64,000 nucleotides of DNA from Bugula neritina (GCA_964035545.1 OZ037767.1:9290207-9354206); one strand, 5' to 3'. Positions 13,501 through 26,100 are shown, counted from the first letter of the stretch. The notes: generated by a model from the letters alone, not told the origin. Translations and numbers: made by a program.

Positions 13501-13529
13501 CTGCCTGAGCTTCTAAATCGATCAGCCAT
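7557..13529 (-). CDS. FSIP1: Fibrous sheath-interacting protein 1 homologue (complete)
   Basis: Eleven exons, read on the minus strand: 13269-13529 (ATG at 13529), 12484-12676, 12276-12399, 11806-12063, 10960-11060, 10558-10757, 10184-10322, 9647-9777, 8974-9129, 8086-8174, 7557-7698 (TAA). They total 597 codons in unbroken phase, close to the 581 residues I recall for human FSIP1. Matching blocks: RIRPGSR near residue 37; KIKEALLQMRKFDKIL coiled coil (exon 4); KDFIQRNID joined across the exon 6/7 border to LAADAGNAIAMTDDEKKRLA then DILEDLDE; MDEIDKKLESLL (exon 8); QQRRLADIEKEL (exon 9); QLHALLDQC (exon 10); DVVISTQPHLDDAVLKSLLD (exon 11). FSIP1 is a coiled-coil protein associated with the sperm flagellum in mammals. 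Lineage-specific features are a Ser/Glu/Asp-rich N-terminus and an Arg-only run (SKRRRRRRR) in exon 6. The exon 10 acceptor is placed at GTCAG|CAACTT; the alternative 5 bases upstream breaks the frame. Confidence 0.87.
7820..7957. mobile_element. MITE family C, copy 1 (AGGAGCAGTAGTGGAGAAATT ends)
   Basis: The left end AGGTAGGTGCAGCTATGGAG continues into AGAAATTGA. The right end, in complement, reads AGGAGCAGTAGTGGAGAAAT then TGAGATAGCCTAAG. The same sequence lies inverted at 49760-49924. 138 bp, non-coding, in the last intron of the FSIP1 gene. Confidence 0.7.
8222..8560. repeat. 18-bp minisatellite
   Basis: Unit GATGTCACAATGTAGTAT (with GTAATAT and GTAGTATG variants), about 18 copies, in the FSIP1 intron between exons 9 and 10. 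It begins about 50 bp from the exon 10 acceptor. The period is a multiple of three, so open frames on both strands are artefacts. Confidence 0.9.
9822..10036. repeat. Near-perfect 14-bp minisatellite
   Basis: Unit TTGACAAACAAGTG repeated about 15 times with essentially no divergence, in the FSIP1 intron between exons 7 and 8. The homogeneity suggests recent expansion or assembly collapse/expansion. Confidence 0.95.
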
Positions 13530-14958
13530 GTGGAGTTTGATGCTGCATACATTCGTTTTCAGCTAATAACGCAAACTAATCAATCTTATTGACTTGGCTT
13601 GAATTCTTGCTAAAGAAAATTTAAAAAGTAAATCTAAGGCTAAGTTTGATATTGATACTGTAAAATATAACTTATAGACAACTATAGAGTAATTATTATG
13701 GTAAATTAGCAATAATTATTAAGAAGTAGCATCACCAATGAAAACAACAGGATGCCAAGTCCGCAGTAAAGATAATACTCGATTACATTGGTTTAAAGTT
13801 TTAATCACCAAAGTTCGAATGATTGACAGGAGGAAAGGTAACTCCAATAGTTAGTGTAATGCATTCGTGGTACAAAAACTTACAAGTTCTGTCATGCACA
13901 GAATCTAGAAAGCCGTCATGTAATTTCGAACTCCAACTGTTTTCTCACATAGAAACAAATATCTAGGTATGACTGATTCCTTCAACAACACACTAACTTA
14001 AATATATTTGCCATTCACAGAAATTTAGTGATTCAACAGTCTTGCAAAATCAAAAGCAGAACATCATTCAACTATATTGTCAATTATTAGAAATGACATT
14101 AAGCAAGGTGGATTTCTTGTGAAGTTTATTTTCACATGCCAAAATAAACCATTTACAATAACTCAGTTACAAACATAGCATATTTATTGGTAACACAGCT
14201 ACAAAAATAAATATACATGATAACAAAATGCATTACAATAGTAAATGACTGTGCATTAATTTAGAATGCAACAATACAGTGAATATCTAATCAATTGTAT
14301 AAACATAAATTAACTACCCAGCCTAGTGTGCTCCTTTACATCAAGTAAAATGACTAGAAAATATTTAACTTGAAATAGGGATTCCAAACAACCATAGAAC
14401 TGCACTATTTAATTGTTAATTGTTTCTCTAGAATTTAGGTGTACTAAATGATATAGAAATATGAAGAGAATCAGTGAGTATACATACTACTGGTGTTGGT
14501 AAGACTTGACTGAAGTCAGTTGGTGCTAAATGAAGGAGTCAGCTGCAGTAAACCAGAGCTAGGAATGTCTTATTAGTCAACTGATAGACAAAATTATAAT
14601 ATAAAAACATAAACTGAATAATAAATATATGATGCTTAGTTAAAACTGGAAACCTAACAAGTGTATTTGTTTTCACTTGTGCGCTTGTCATATACAAGCC
14701 TACTAGTTGCATTAATTACAAAAACATCTTTATTTTATCACTTTACTTCACTACAGAGTTACATTACAATGGTAGAAATATATAATATTTAAAATATATT
14801 TTTTATGAGGATTGCAGAATATGCTAGGTTAGACAGCCAATTATATAGCTTAGAACACAAGACAGATGTCAATATATTTTATAGTCTCTGATAGACAATC
14901 CTGCAGGGTTCAAGAGTGGTGCTTGCAGCTGGTGGCTGGTGAATTCTCGTTTAATCTG
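13530..14958. other. Intergenic gap between FSIP1 start and STXBP stop
   Basis: About 1.4 kb of AT-rich sequence. It should hold the FSIP1 promoter/5' UTR (next to 13529) and the STXBP 3' UTR. On the minus strand an AATAAA (plus-strand TTTATT near 14730) is a candidate STXBP polyadenylation signal. No further gene seen. Confidence 0.6.
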
Positions 14959-17900
14959 TTAACCCATTGGAGGATCCATCACCTCAAAGTTACTAGTGGT
15001 AACAGGTTCAGACAACCCTTTGATGTTCTCCAGGTGATCGTTGGGTGTGATGAGATGGGTGGAGCCTAGAGAAATAATTGAATAAATTAAGTAGTGCTGG
15101 TCCTGAGTTATGACAAGCAAAATTATACACCCCCTACATATTAGAAGAGAATGGACACATACCAACTATAATATCCCATGCTTTATTCCCTTCACCAATC
15201 TCATAGGCTGCTCTAGTCTCACTATAGGTAATTCCTCCAATCACAAAGAAGATAAGACGAGGCCCGGTCCTAGCTTGGCCTCTAACATTAGTCCAGTGAT
15301 ATCTTGTCCTGGCACTAATGTAATCCATAACAGCTACTGAGTTATGCAAGAATAGCAAGAAATTAGAATGAAAGTAAGAAAACTGTACAATATCCAAGTA
15401 TTAAAATTCATGGCAGCTTTGGAAATGCCTATGAACTCAAGAGAAGCTGTACAGAGTACAATAACCTGAGGTTCAATAGCACTTACCTTGTGGGTGCAGT
15501 ACCACGCCCCGCTCCACGAGCTCCACCACTAAGATATGGAAACTGCTTCTGATCAAGTTTATCTTCAACAGCTTCTTCAATCAGGTCCTTGAAGTACGGC
15601 GTCCATCTCGACTGTTGGTAGGTCTGTTCAGAAACCCTTTCCTTACGGTTTGAGGCATGGTAAGCAGTGTATGGTTTACGTCTTGTACCCTGTGGTAACA
15701 CTGAGCATGTTCAAATCAATAAAAATACATTTAAAAGAGTAATACCTAAAATAGTGGCCAATGAAATGGGTACAAATGACTGGCAATAACGAACCATGCA
15801 CACAGAACCTGTTTAGATACACCTCCCCCTGACCACTCAGACACTACAAACCACAGCCTAAATCTGAAGACTCATACAATCAACGTCCCTCTGTGCACTA
15901 AAACCCACACAAAGTCACAGCTGCTAAGCAATCTTTCAATAAAAGTACTCAACACGTGATTGGCCCAACAGCTATGACCTCACAGTGGCTTCAGTACAAG
16001 GAAGGCAGCAATGTGTGGAATAAGCTGCTCTACACATGAACGTTCACCTGAAAGACCCGGAAATAACATACTAGAATAGTTGACAGACAACAAAACAGTT
16101 TAGAAAATCAAACCAATCCATATTACTTGGCTCTCATTGGATCCAACAAATGCAAGGTTATCAGCATAGAATAACTGAGTCATTTTATTTCTAGTCTTCT
16201 CCTGTAACAGCACATCACAGGTATGACCGTATCAATGGAGTAAAACTTTAATTTATCCCTAAATACTGTGGACAAACTACCAATCATAAGTTGGTGCCTA
16301 ATGTTGATGCTGAACTGGAATTCTACAGCAGTCAGCAACTTTAACCACAATCGGCAAGCAGTCAATACATACGCAAAGAAAACGTAATAAGCCTCCAGGA
16401 TGTCGCATGTTATTTGGGAGAATGAAAGCTTTTGGTGCGCATTATTTACCCCCCAACACCATCTATGTAGTACAAAACAGTAAGCATAAGTGCACTTACA
16501 CTTACAGTCCATACTAATAATATGTACATGTATCTATGTAATGCACTTACACTTAGCCTAGGGCCACACTGTGCGTATTTTCGCATGCGAAAATGGAAAT
16601 CACAAGTAGCAAAGGTGTCCACTGTAGCATCAGTGATGCGTGATAAATAAAGTTTTCATTTTTAAATCGCACTCGCTTTCAATAAAACGCAATTTACTGG
16701 AATATAGCACTAAAATAAAATAATTGGGCTCGCTAAATAACTACCAACCAATTAGGTGACGGCGACAGAGACGATTCGCACTTGCGTTGAGAATGCAGAG
16801 CGACAAGTGCGAATGTTTTCTCAACGCGTACAGTGGACACCTTTGCTACTTGTGATTTCAATTTTCGCATGCGAAAATACGCACAGTGTGGCCCTAGGCT
16901 TACTGTCATACTAATAATCTGTACATGTATTTACATGTACATATGATTGCAGTCATACTAATCATGTGTACACGTATATATGTTTTGAGTTGACTTGGTA
17001 AAGGTGCGGTAAGAACTGGGGTTGGGGCAGATGGGGTTAAAGATACTCACAGTACCAAATGTGGTGTAAGGTTTAGCATTAGTAGAAGCAGTCCCACCTG
17101 CCTGCATAAAATTACATAACAGTTTTGGAAATAATGGCAGTACGCAGGACAGTATCATTAGTATGGCGTGTCCGCCATTACCATATAATATTAATTGTAA
17201 ATTATTGGATAATTTCTAGCTTTTAAGATAAAATGTAAAAAATCGTAGAGGACCATGTTAATAAAGGTATCAGTAACTCATGTCACACCAGTATCACACC
17301 TGTCCTAGCCTATCATTAGCATACGTGTATATATTGCATTGGGAAACGGTCAACTAAGCACATGTTTCTGTGACAAGGTGGAATTCATAGAATTTATTAT
17401 GAAGAGTTACAGAATATTCAGCAACTGTGTACATTTTCACAGTCCTGATCATACTGCAACAGAAAGAGAAGTGACTAACAAAAGTCTGTATGCTAGCTTA
17501 GATACTGACTAAATGGCTGCCTTTCCTAATGGTAATGTGGGACATTACAGAGAACTACAGAGGACCAAGAGGCTCTACAAAAGGCATGACAAGGTGCAAT
17601 GATGAGTACCAGATGATATATTAGGTGACTCTTACCTCTGCTACATGTATGGTAAGGTTCACACAAGTGTCACAAGCACTAAGCTACCAAAAGGCTGATA
17701 TACTATTACAGACATATTGAAACATGGCTGCAAGCACTACAAAACCTGGGACGACACTTCTAACAGTAGAAGAAGCGGTTATTTGAAGACATTCACATCA
17801 ATAGAAGCTGTTTACCAGCACATTCAATGTACTAAATACTCTTGCGTCTAACTAGCCAAGGGTTGATGTTCCAATAACACTAAGGTTGCTGTTACGGACA

Positions 17901-20900
17901 AGTACATACAGGGGACACTGATTTTACCTTCAGCAAGGGAGAGCATTCATTTTGTACAGTCACTGCACTACGAAATGCATCCACCACGTTACCAGACATC
18001 TTTAAATGAATAAATTAAATCAGAGTCAAGTGAAGCAATCACCATCACTGTGTTAATTGAAAGAGACTAGAGATAGAAAAGTGAATAATACAGAGAGTAG
18101 TTGAGTGTAGAGCTAGATGCTGCAACGGTATTATATCTGTCACCTAAACTTACATCTTGTATAACAGGCACAGCCAGGTGCTGCAAGTTAAATATCTTCA
18201 CTTTGTCTTCCATGGGTATGGTGGCATGTTGTAAGAGCTTTGTTAGATTCTCTTCAGTGATACCTGGAAAGGAACTATCACTATATCCATTCATTCAACA
18301 CAACCAATCCAATTGCTAATAGACTATTGTTAATAGTTTAATTTTATTTCTATAACTTATAACTTGTATGCACTTTCATATTCCTTTGACAAGGAGAAAT
18401 GAAATTAGTCATCTCATGGAGGTTGAAATAAAGAATAAGCAACATTTAACAGAAAAGTTAAGCAACAGTTGAGTTGGTGAAACCTCTACCTCCTTTGTAC
18501 AAGATGTACAGCAATATGATTCTAATCTTCTCATTCACATTGATGTTTGCATTCAAAAGTATCGGTACAACTGCTCTCATCGGATCTCGAATTCTCTCAT
18601 TCTCCGAGTCTGTGCCCATAGCCAGGTCCTGGACACACAAAGATCATAAACAGTCACTTGACTTCATCAAACACGGCACACGCATGCAAACTAAAGAGAA
18701 GACAGAAACCAACTTGTTCAACTTTACAAACCAGAGAGAAGATAAAACTAACTTGTTCAACTTTGCAGATTTCAGCAACTTTGTGTTGATATTCCCTCAT
18801 GCAGTCTTCGGCCAAGTGCATGTGAGTGGCGTAGTTATTCAGCTCCTTCTGGTACTGCGGCATTCTCTTCACCATCTGCGCCACGTCATTCACAGACGAC
18901 TTCTCTTTACCTTCCTTTCCGCTGATCCGCTTTTCTTCAGCAAATTGCTTCAACTTCTTTGTCACTTTCCTGTTAGCATTACCAACAAATGCTGTACACA
19001 ATGTTTGTCAAGTATGAAAACTTAGCACCACATTACAGAGTAAACTAAAGGTGTCTCGCCACCTAGCACTTCTTGGAGAGTGAGTGTGCTTTCTGTGAAC
19101 TCTAAAGTAAACAGGTAATCCTTAAACTGCTTAGCCAACCAGATCATTCCAACTTAGAAAGAGAAAATTTGTTAAGCCAGAAGTTACTGAACATGCAAAA
19201 TGCTTCACATAAACCCTGCCAGCAGTAATGGCCAAAAGTGACACTGTTTTGATTGAATATTTCAATGTGGACTACACAGCTGTCTATGGAATTAGAACAT
19301 GAATTGTCTAAGAAAACCTTCAAAAACATTAAACTCTAAAACATTATTTAATTAGTAAGCACCTACTAAAATACAGAGGTAGTTAACTAGATATAATATA
19401 ATACAAATGCTACTAACTGGCTAACATTAGCAATGTGTTGATGTCGAAGCTCCACCCACAAATCATCTGATTCGTCCAAAATGACCTCAGCTTCTTTCTG
19501 AAATAAAGATGTGGTGGCATGGTGCAAAATAGTATGCAAAAAGTTATATTATAGCAAAGTGTGTTGTGTGTAGACATTTGATATATTACAGTATAGTGTA
19601 TAGAGTATAGACATGTGATATATTACAGTGTAGTGTATATAGACATGTGATATATTACAGTGTAGTGTGTATAGACATGTGATATATTACAGTGTAGTGT
19701 GTATAGACATGTGATATATTACAGTGTAGTATGTATAGACATGTGATATATTACAGTGTAGTGTGTATAGACATGTGATATATTACAGTGTAGTGTGTAT
19801 AGACATGTGATATATTACAGTGTAGTGTGTATAGACATGTGATATATTACAGTGTAGTGTGTATAGACATGTGATATATTACAGTGTAGTATGTATAGAC
19901 ATGTGATATATTACAGTGTAGTGTGTATAGACATGTGATATATTACAGTGTAGTATGTATAGACATGTGATATATTACAGTGTAGTGTGTATAGACATGT
20001 GATATATTACAGTATAGTGTATATAGGCATGTGATATATTACAGTGTAGTATGTATAGACATGTGATATATTACAGTGTAGTGTGTATAGACATGTGATA
20101 TATTACAGTGTAGTATGTATAGACATGTGATATATTACAGTGTAGTGTGTATAGACATGTGATATATTACAGTGTAGTATGTATAGACATGTGATATATT
20201 ACAGTGTAGTATGTATAGACATGTGATATATTACAGTGTAGTGTGTATAGACATGTGATATATTACAGTATAGTGTATATAGGCATGTGATATATTACAG
20301 TGTAGTGTGTAAATACAAAAGCAGAGAAACTCACGGTGCCAGTTGGGCTCTCCTTCTTGTAGATATAAACATCATTCTCTATCGGCAGCAGGTCATAAGA
20401 CATAGCCTGGAAAGTCAGCTCATGCAGAAGAGGGGTGACGGGATCAAACCCTCTATCTATTATAATTAGCTGGGACCTTTCTTTGTTAGGACCCTGAGTA
20501 AAGCAGAACAAACTGACTTCATAACAGTTTAAATTAACCTCAACTGTTCAAGTCTAAGTATTGTACAATTATAACTCACATCTCCCATTGAAGGATCATC
20601 TGCCTTGTACGCCACCAGCTTCTGTTGGACCAGCTGTGCAAACTCTCCATTCTGGTCAAAGTGTGCTCTGTACCTGCAAAACATAATTGTAAGTCAGTCA
20701 CATGACATTATGACCCCATTCAAACACACCGACAAAATATATTTCATGTAATGGCATACCTGATTGCTCTAAATCAGGGATGTCCAACAGGCCCAGAGCC
20801 GGACGTGGCCCCCCCAGCCTACATTTATGTGGCCCTCAAAGGCATAAAACTAAAATTATTTTTCACACGTATATATATTCGAGTGAAAAACCACCTATAT

Positions 20901-23129
20901 ATTCCGTGTGATAGCATACCAGATTGCTACAAAATATAGCGTCACAACAGAGCGGCTACATTATGGAGCTAAGATAGAAAGATACTTACCTAATAGAAGG
21001 AAACTCACGAAGAGTTGCACACAGTGTAGCTATTTGTTCAGCAGCTCTCTCCAGACAATTTATCCTGTTCAGTTCTCGGTTGGGTGAATAAAATGCGTTG
21101 AAAACAGTTGGGCTGCCCAATGTAAAAACCTTCAACATAAATGTATTACTCAACATTATCTAAACTAGAAATGAACCAAGTATGAAATATCTGTAGCTGG
21201 CAGCTGGTATATGTAAATAGTTTTATCAAGATGGACAAATCTGGAGCTACTAGTTTACCTGCAGCAGAACCATCGATGAATCAAAATTTAAAATCAACTT
21301 TTGAGACTAAAAAACGATTATGTAATAATATTTTAGCTAAGTCAGTTACTGCAGACTAATGTACTTGGTTGTAGTAACTATTAGCCAAATTGCATATATA
21401 CAAGCATACATAATATATATGATAAGTTTTAACGAAATACATATAAGATAACTGCAAAATTAATTACACAGGGAAAGTGGGAATATAAATAGGAGATATC
21501 CCACTGTATGTGGCATAGAAAGTCACAGCTGAGCCTAACAGCCAAATCAGTTGAATACTAGAATCAATATGCAAGAGATCTGGCACATTCAAGTATTGAT
21601 TGCTCACGTTGAATAGATAGTCCAAGATCAATAAATTCAGTACACAGCAAACAGGTTATTCTAAACATATAGAATCTTGTCTAATTCAAGAAGTTACAAC
21701 AAAGCCAATGGAAACCATGGAAACTATGCTATAACCCATATGAAACCCGAGAGAAGACTAGAAGTAACACTTGGATGTAACTGGCAATTAACTGTATGCT
21801 GTGTTGACTGTTGCTATCACAGTGATAATTTCATCTAACTGACTCTACACTGGCCTTACATACAGTAAACTACTACACACTGCAAATTACTGCTCATCTA
21901 TGCTGACTCATTCATACTGGTCAAAGCATACGTGTTCCAATTTTACAACTCATAAGCAGCCAGCAGAATAAAAGTATAGCCAGTATGGCGTATGCTAATA
22001 ATATAATAAGGGTAGAACTGCAAAAGATTCACTGTGGAAGCTAAAACCCCATTCAAATACGTCATGAGTCTCGACACTTCCAACTTACATTTAATACATT
22101 TATCAAAATAGTAAGACTTACACTAGCTACATGTCAAATAAAGAACTCACCCTTCTTTCGCATGGCATGAAGGCACAGTTGATTTCCTTTAGAGTTTTGA
22201 TAGCCTTGTACTTAGTTGCTGGATGTCTGCACATGTCTGTGAACAACTGATCCGGGCAAGCTTCAGTAAAATAGACGTGTGCCGCTCTGTACGTCCATTT
22301 ACCATGTTCAGCAAAGTCCGACAGCAGCTGACTCACACTCTGCAGAAATAAAGAGTCTCGCTGAGCAAACCGGGGAGGGCAGACTGAAATATGTACTGTT
22401 GATGACCATTACATCCAACCTACCTCATTTGTAGGAGTGATCAAGTATATAGCGTCGAGCTGTGGTAAAGGTTCTCTCACTTTAGCCAGGTTCTCTACAA
22501 GTGTTATACCTTCAGCCATTATCTCATGCATCTTACAGCATGCCGAGATCATTCTCGTAGACAGTTTATCCAACACCAAAACCTGAATAACATCGATAAG
22601 CAGTGCATTTAATGTTTATTTCATAAGGAAACAGCTAACAAGTCTGCACGCAGTGCAATGATCACAAGTGTGATTTGCTGATGGGAATATGGTGTAGCAG
22701 GTCAAAAGAGTGCACACCTATAAATGAATTTGCATGAGCTTATGGACCACCTAGTGCAGCATAAGAGAGCTGCAGCTATTGAAAATATGCCTAGAAATAA
22801 AACTAAACTGTACTCGGCTAAAAGACAGTTCAACAACAAATCTGGTTCTGGCCTTATAAAATTTGCATTTTCTTACAATATTCAAACTAAGTGTGAGTGA
22901 ACACATTAAATGTATAAGGCTAAAATATCTTGATACAACAGAGGAAGCTGTGCCTTTGATCATAAATGAGAAAATCGCATCAGAAACATTCAAACACAAG
23001 TAGGGTTTTGATATATCATACCTTCCACTGACTTTCTTTATATTGCTGTCCAAGGGCTCCATTTGGAGTGCTACTACTCGAGTACTTGTGTGGAGTAATG
23101 ATTTCTTTAAATATTTCTGAAATGGTCAT
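14959..23129 (-). CDS. STXBP1: Syntaxin-binding protein (Munc18/Sec1 family), complete
   Basis: SM protein that clasps syntaxin and assembling SNARE complexes at the plasma membrane. Exons on the minus strand: 23022-23129 (ATG at 23129), 22424-22582, 22151-22339, 20990-21129, 20580-20673, 20335-20493, 19418-19497, 18753-18969, 18490-18628, 18154-18263, 15487-15689, 15163-15314, 14959-15065 (TAA). They total 618 codons, all phases consistent (human STXBP1-3 are about 590-600). Diagnostic blocks: [20 protein letters not shown] (exon 2), [17 protein letters not shown] (exon 3), [20 protein letters not shown] then [18 protein letters not shown] (exon 6), [20 protein letters not shown] then EDCM (exon 8), [19 protein letters not shown] (exon 9), [20 protein letters not shown] (exon 11), and the last two exons with [20 protein letters not shown] and [17 protein letters not shown] recalls STXBP3/2 more than STXBP1; the paralogue is unresolved, and an unduplicated pro-orthologue is likely. 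Two extra phase-0 exons may insert between exons 10 and 11 (see 17928 and 17051). Confidence 0.95.
16556..16899. mobile_element. MITE family A, PIF/Harbinger-like, TTA target duplication
   Basis: Inverted repeats of about 70 bp at 16556-16626 and 16829-16899 begin GCCTAGGGCCACACTGTGCG, match almost perfectly, and each includes the 18-bp palindrome ATTTTCGCATGCGAAAAT. TTA lies immediately outside both ends (16553-16555 and 16900-16902), which is the 3-bp TWA duplication known for PIF/Harbinger elements. 344 bp, no coding capacity. Inserted in the STXBP intron between exons 10 and 11, between two imperfect copies of a 31-bp sequence (near 16502 and 16900) containing CATACTAATAAT and GTACATGTAT. 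Confidence 0.85.
17051..17101 (-). CDS. Possible STXBP cassette exon (17 codons)
   Basis: Open 51-bp segment between TATGCAG and GTGAGTA on the minus strand. It encodes [17 protein letters not shown]. Both ends are phase 0, matching exon 10 (ending QD) and exon 11 (starting [11 protein letters not shown]), so it can be included or skipped without a frame change. The shared KPYT with the next exon suggests an ancient local duplication. It would sit in the variable linker of SM domain 3. Confidence 0.5.
17928..17999 (-). CDS. Possible STXBP cassette exon (24 codons)
   Basis: Open 72-bp segment between an acceptor (TTATTCATTTAAAG) and a donor (GTAAAATC) on the minus strand. It encodes a peptide beginning [15 protein letters not shown] and ending CSPLLK. 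Phase 0 at both ends, compatible with insertion between exons 10 and 11. I found no counterpart in the vertebrate protein, so it may be a chance open segment. Confidence 0.35.
19565..20310. repeat. 32-bp minisatellite
   Basis: Unit of 32 bp containing TAGACATGTGATATATTACA followed by GTGTAGTGTG, about 23 copies. The main variants are GTGTGTAT versus GTATGTAT. It fills most of the STXBP intron between exons 6 and 7 and ends about 25 bp from the exon 6 donor. Confidence 0.95.
20775..20837. mobile_element. hAT-like terminal fragment
   Basis: CAGGGATGTCCAACAGGCCC followed by GAGCCGGACGTGGCCC and ATGTGGCCCTCAAAG resembles the CAGGGGTGTCCAA...GGCCGGATGTGGCCC ends of many hAT DNA transposons. No matching second end with an 8-bp duplication was found. 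Recognised from memory of the motif only. Confidence 0.35.
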
Positions 23130-26100
23130 TTTTAAATTTCAAATTATATTCATATGCATGTTTAAGGACATACAAAAAAATTATATGATTAATTTATCAA
23201 AAAAAAAACAAAAAATTCAGTAATGATCATTTGAGATAAAAAAATCTAAAAGGCATTTATTCTAACAGTTTTTAGATAATTATTATAAAATATATTTATG
23301 TATAAAATAATGTTAAATGATAATTTTTCAGTTGGCTACCACCAGCTTTCATCAAAGTAAATAATTCTGAAATAAACAAGAAACTAACTGCCAAAATGCA
23401 ATATATGCACACCAAAATACAGTTACACTTCAAAACATAAAAACTAGCTACTTAAAATTAAACACTCTGACATCACACAAATATATGCCTAAACAATAAC
23501 AATGTATTAAAGCAATAAAAGTTATAAGAAATGCAGTAAAGTACACAATTTACTAACAAAAATTATATACTAACCACGAACATACAAAATTCCAGCATAA
23601 GACAACATTTCACAGGATCCCAAACATGAAAATTTTATTTTAACATTATCCCTCTGATGGCTGGTGGTAGACAGTCAAAATATCAATTTAAAATAACCTT
23701 AATGTAATTGTATTGGCTGAATTTTTGTTTACTTCTTCTAATTATAAAGAGGCAGGAAATTTTCTCCGTAGTACTTGTAGCTGTAGACTTAATGCTTAAT
23801 AAAGTAACTATTATTATAGTTAATACTATAACTAATATTATAACTTATAGTTATACATATAAGTTATTCTAATTATATTTATTGCTTATATTTAAAAAAT
23901 TATAACAAAATTATAAAGCTTAAATCAATACTAATACCAATAGTAATAGCAGTATAACAGTAACTATTGACAATTACTATTATAGGATCAAATTTCAAGT
24001 TAATAGAAATATTAAATTAAATATATAAGTTAAATTATTATTAATTATAATTGTTGCCATGGTCAGCGCTAATGCTATGGTAATCTAACACCCATAACAA
24101 ATACAATATTTTCACTATAATTATTAGTACCATAATATCTTACTATTTATCAAATCAAATACCGTAACACTAACAGTAATATCTATGCAATTATGAATTA
24201 TTATTATGCAATCCTTACTGTCTCGAACTGATTCTTGCAAAGAACCCATCACCAGTTGAGTTGGTAGAAGCTTAAAGTTGATTGTTTCAATATGAATATG
24301 TATTTCACTTTCAGCTGCTTCTCACTCCTTAGACGTAGTCTCACTCTTAGAGTAACTGCAAGTGTAACAGTAACACTAACTCAAACTGTGATTGTCAATG
24401 TCAGACTAAGTGCAACTGCACGAGTTACACTTACGGTAAGTGTAATTGCTACACTCTCACTCTGTTAGACTTATTCCTAGTATTGTTATTGTACTAAGAC
24501 TAGTAAGACTCTTAGTAAGAGCAACTGTTGAACTTGATATTACTAGTATTACTATTAGTATTAGTGTTACTGTCACTTTGCTATACTGATACTCAGAGAT
24601 AGTTAAAGTTTTACTTAGAGAATCTCAACCTGAACCTGAGGCAGAACTGTAACACTAATACTAACTCAAACTGTAAGTGTAAGTCAAAGTGTAAGTAACT
24701 TACCAAGTTACTAAGTGTAACTGCAAGTGTATCTCAAAGTCAAACTCAAACTGAAACTGACTATCTTAAGTCTGCAGTAGCGATCAGAGTTTTTAAACCA
24801 CTATGTCCCCTTTCTTAAATTCTATCACAAACCAATCGCGGATTACATGTAATCATTGAACCAGGTTTAATATCCTATGGGAAATACAACTATAACTCCA
24901 ACATGATGATGATCCGTAAGTGTAACTATAACTGTAAGTTTATGTGATTCACTGAAGGAGGAGCAAACATTGCCTCAAAATCAATGCGATTTCCGGTTGG
25001 AGGCTGTAATTCTACAATTTAAAAAAATATTTACACAAACAGACAATTATTTAAAAAAAATGATTTTATAAAAAAAATTAAATAATACTAATTTATTCAA
25101 AAAGTTATCAAGAAAAACCTTTTAGCTGTGCGGTTATAATTTAATAGAAAGTGGAAAATTAAAGATGCTTAGATGTAGCCAATGGTCTAATAGCCCAAAC
25201 ATTTGTTGCAGACTGGAGGCTAAAAATAAAGGCTGCAGCACTGAGCTGGAATAGAATTAGTATTATTGAGTTCATTGGGCTGCAGCGATTGCGTGTAAAA
25301 CTATAATAATAATTTTAATTATAATTTCAACCAAGCTGAAAGGCTGTAAGGGCCACCTTACAGAGCTCGTCCTGAGGTAACTTGATTAAGATATACTAAT
25401 TTACATTTCTAAGACTAATTTACTTATAGTTATAGGAATTTTTACTTTATTTTACATTTTCATTTTGAGCTGGGTGTCCGTGTACTTCAACTTGTACTAC
25501 TACTTGTAGTCAGCAGACTGCAGTCACTGAAAGTGAATCACTGTCGCTGTCAGTACGGTGACACTGACTGAGCGAGTAGAACTACTGCAAGTGCAAGAAG
25601 TACTAGTAGTATAACTTGAACTACTACGTCTACTCACTACTGACATTGTACTACTACTAGTAGTACTACTACTGTACTAGTAGTAGTACTAGTACTACTA
25701 TTACTATTAGCAATTAGACGTAATGGTAGACTTAAAGTTAGTGAGTTAGTCTAAATAAAAATATTTTACTCGTAGTGTTACCTAGAATTACTTATACTTA
25801 TAGTTATAGTAATACTATTAGTATTAATGTACTGTCTGCCGTATGGGTTACCTTAAACCTACATAATCATATTGATGATCAAAGTCAAAATGATTTAGAT
25901 TGTGAGTAACACTCACTGAAAATCATAGTTATAAATACAATGACAATACCTAGCCCTATCACTATCAATATTAATATGAATGTCAGTGAGTAATTCTTAT
26001 TTTACCGCTAAAGCTTAGTGCAAACTTTGATATTAAAATATGGATAGCTAAAAATGGAAATATATTGGACCAATTCTCCAGCACCTGTGTCAGCAGTAGT

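Noticed and set aside
24280-24960. Telomere-like repeat (GTAAGTGTAACTG blocks)
   Set aside because: Not TTAGGG or another telomere unit; degenerate and internal to an intergenic region.
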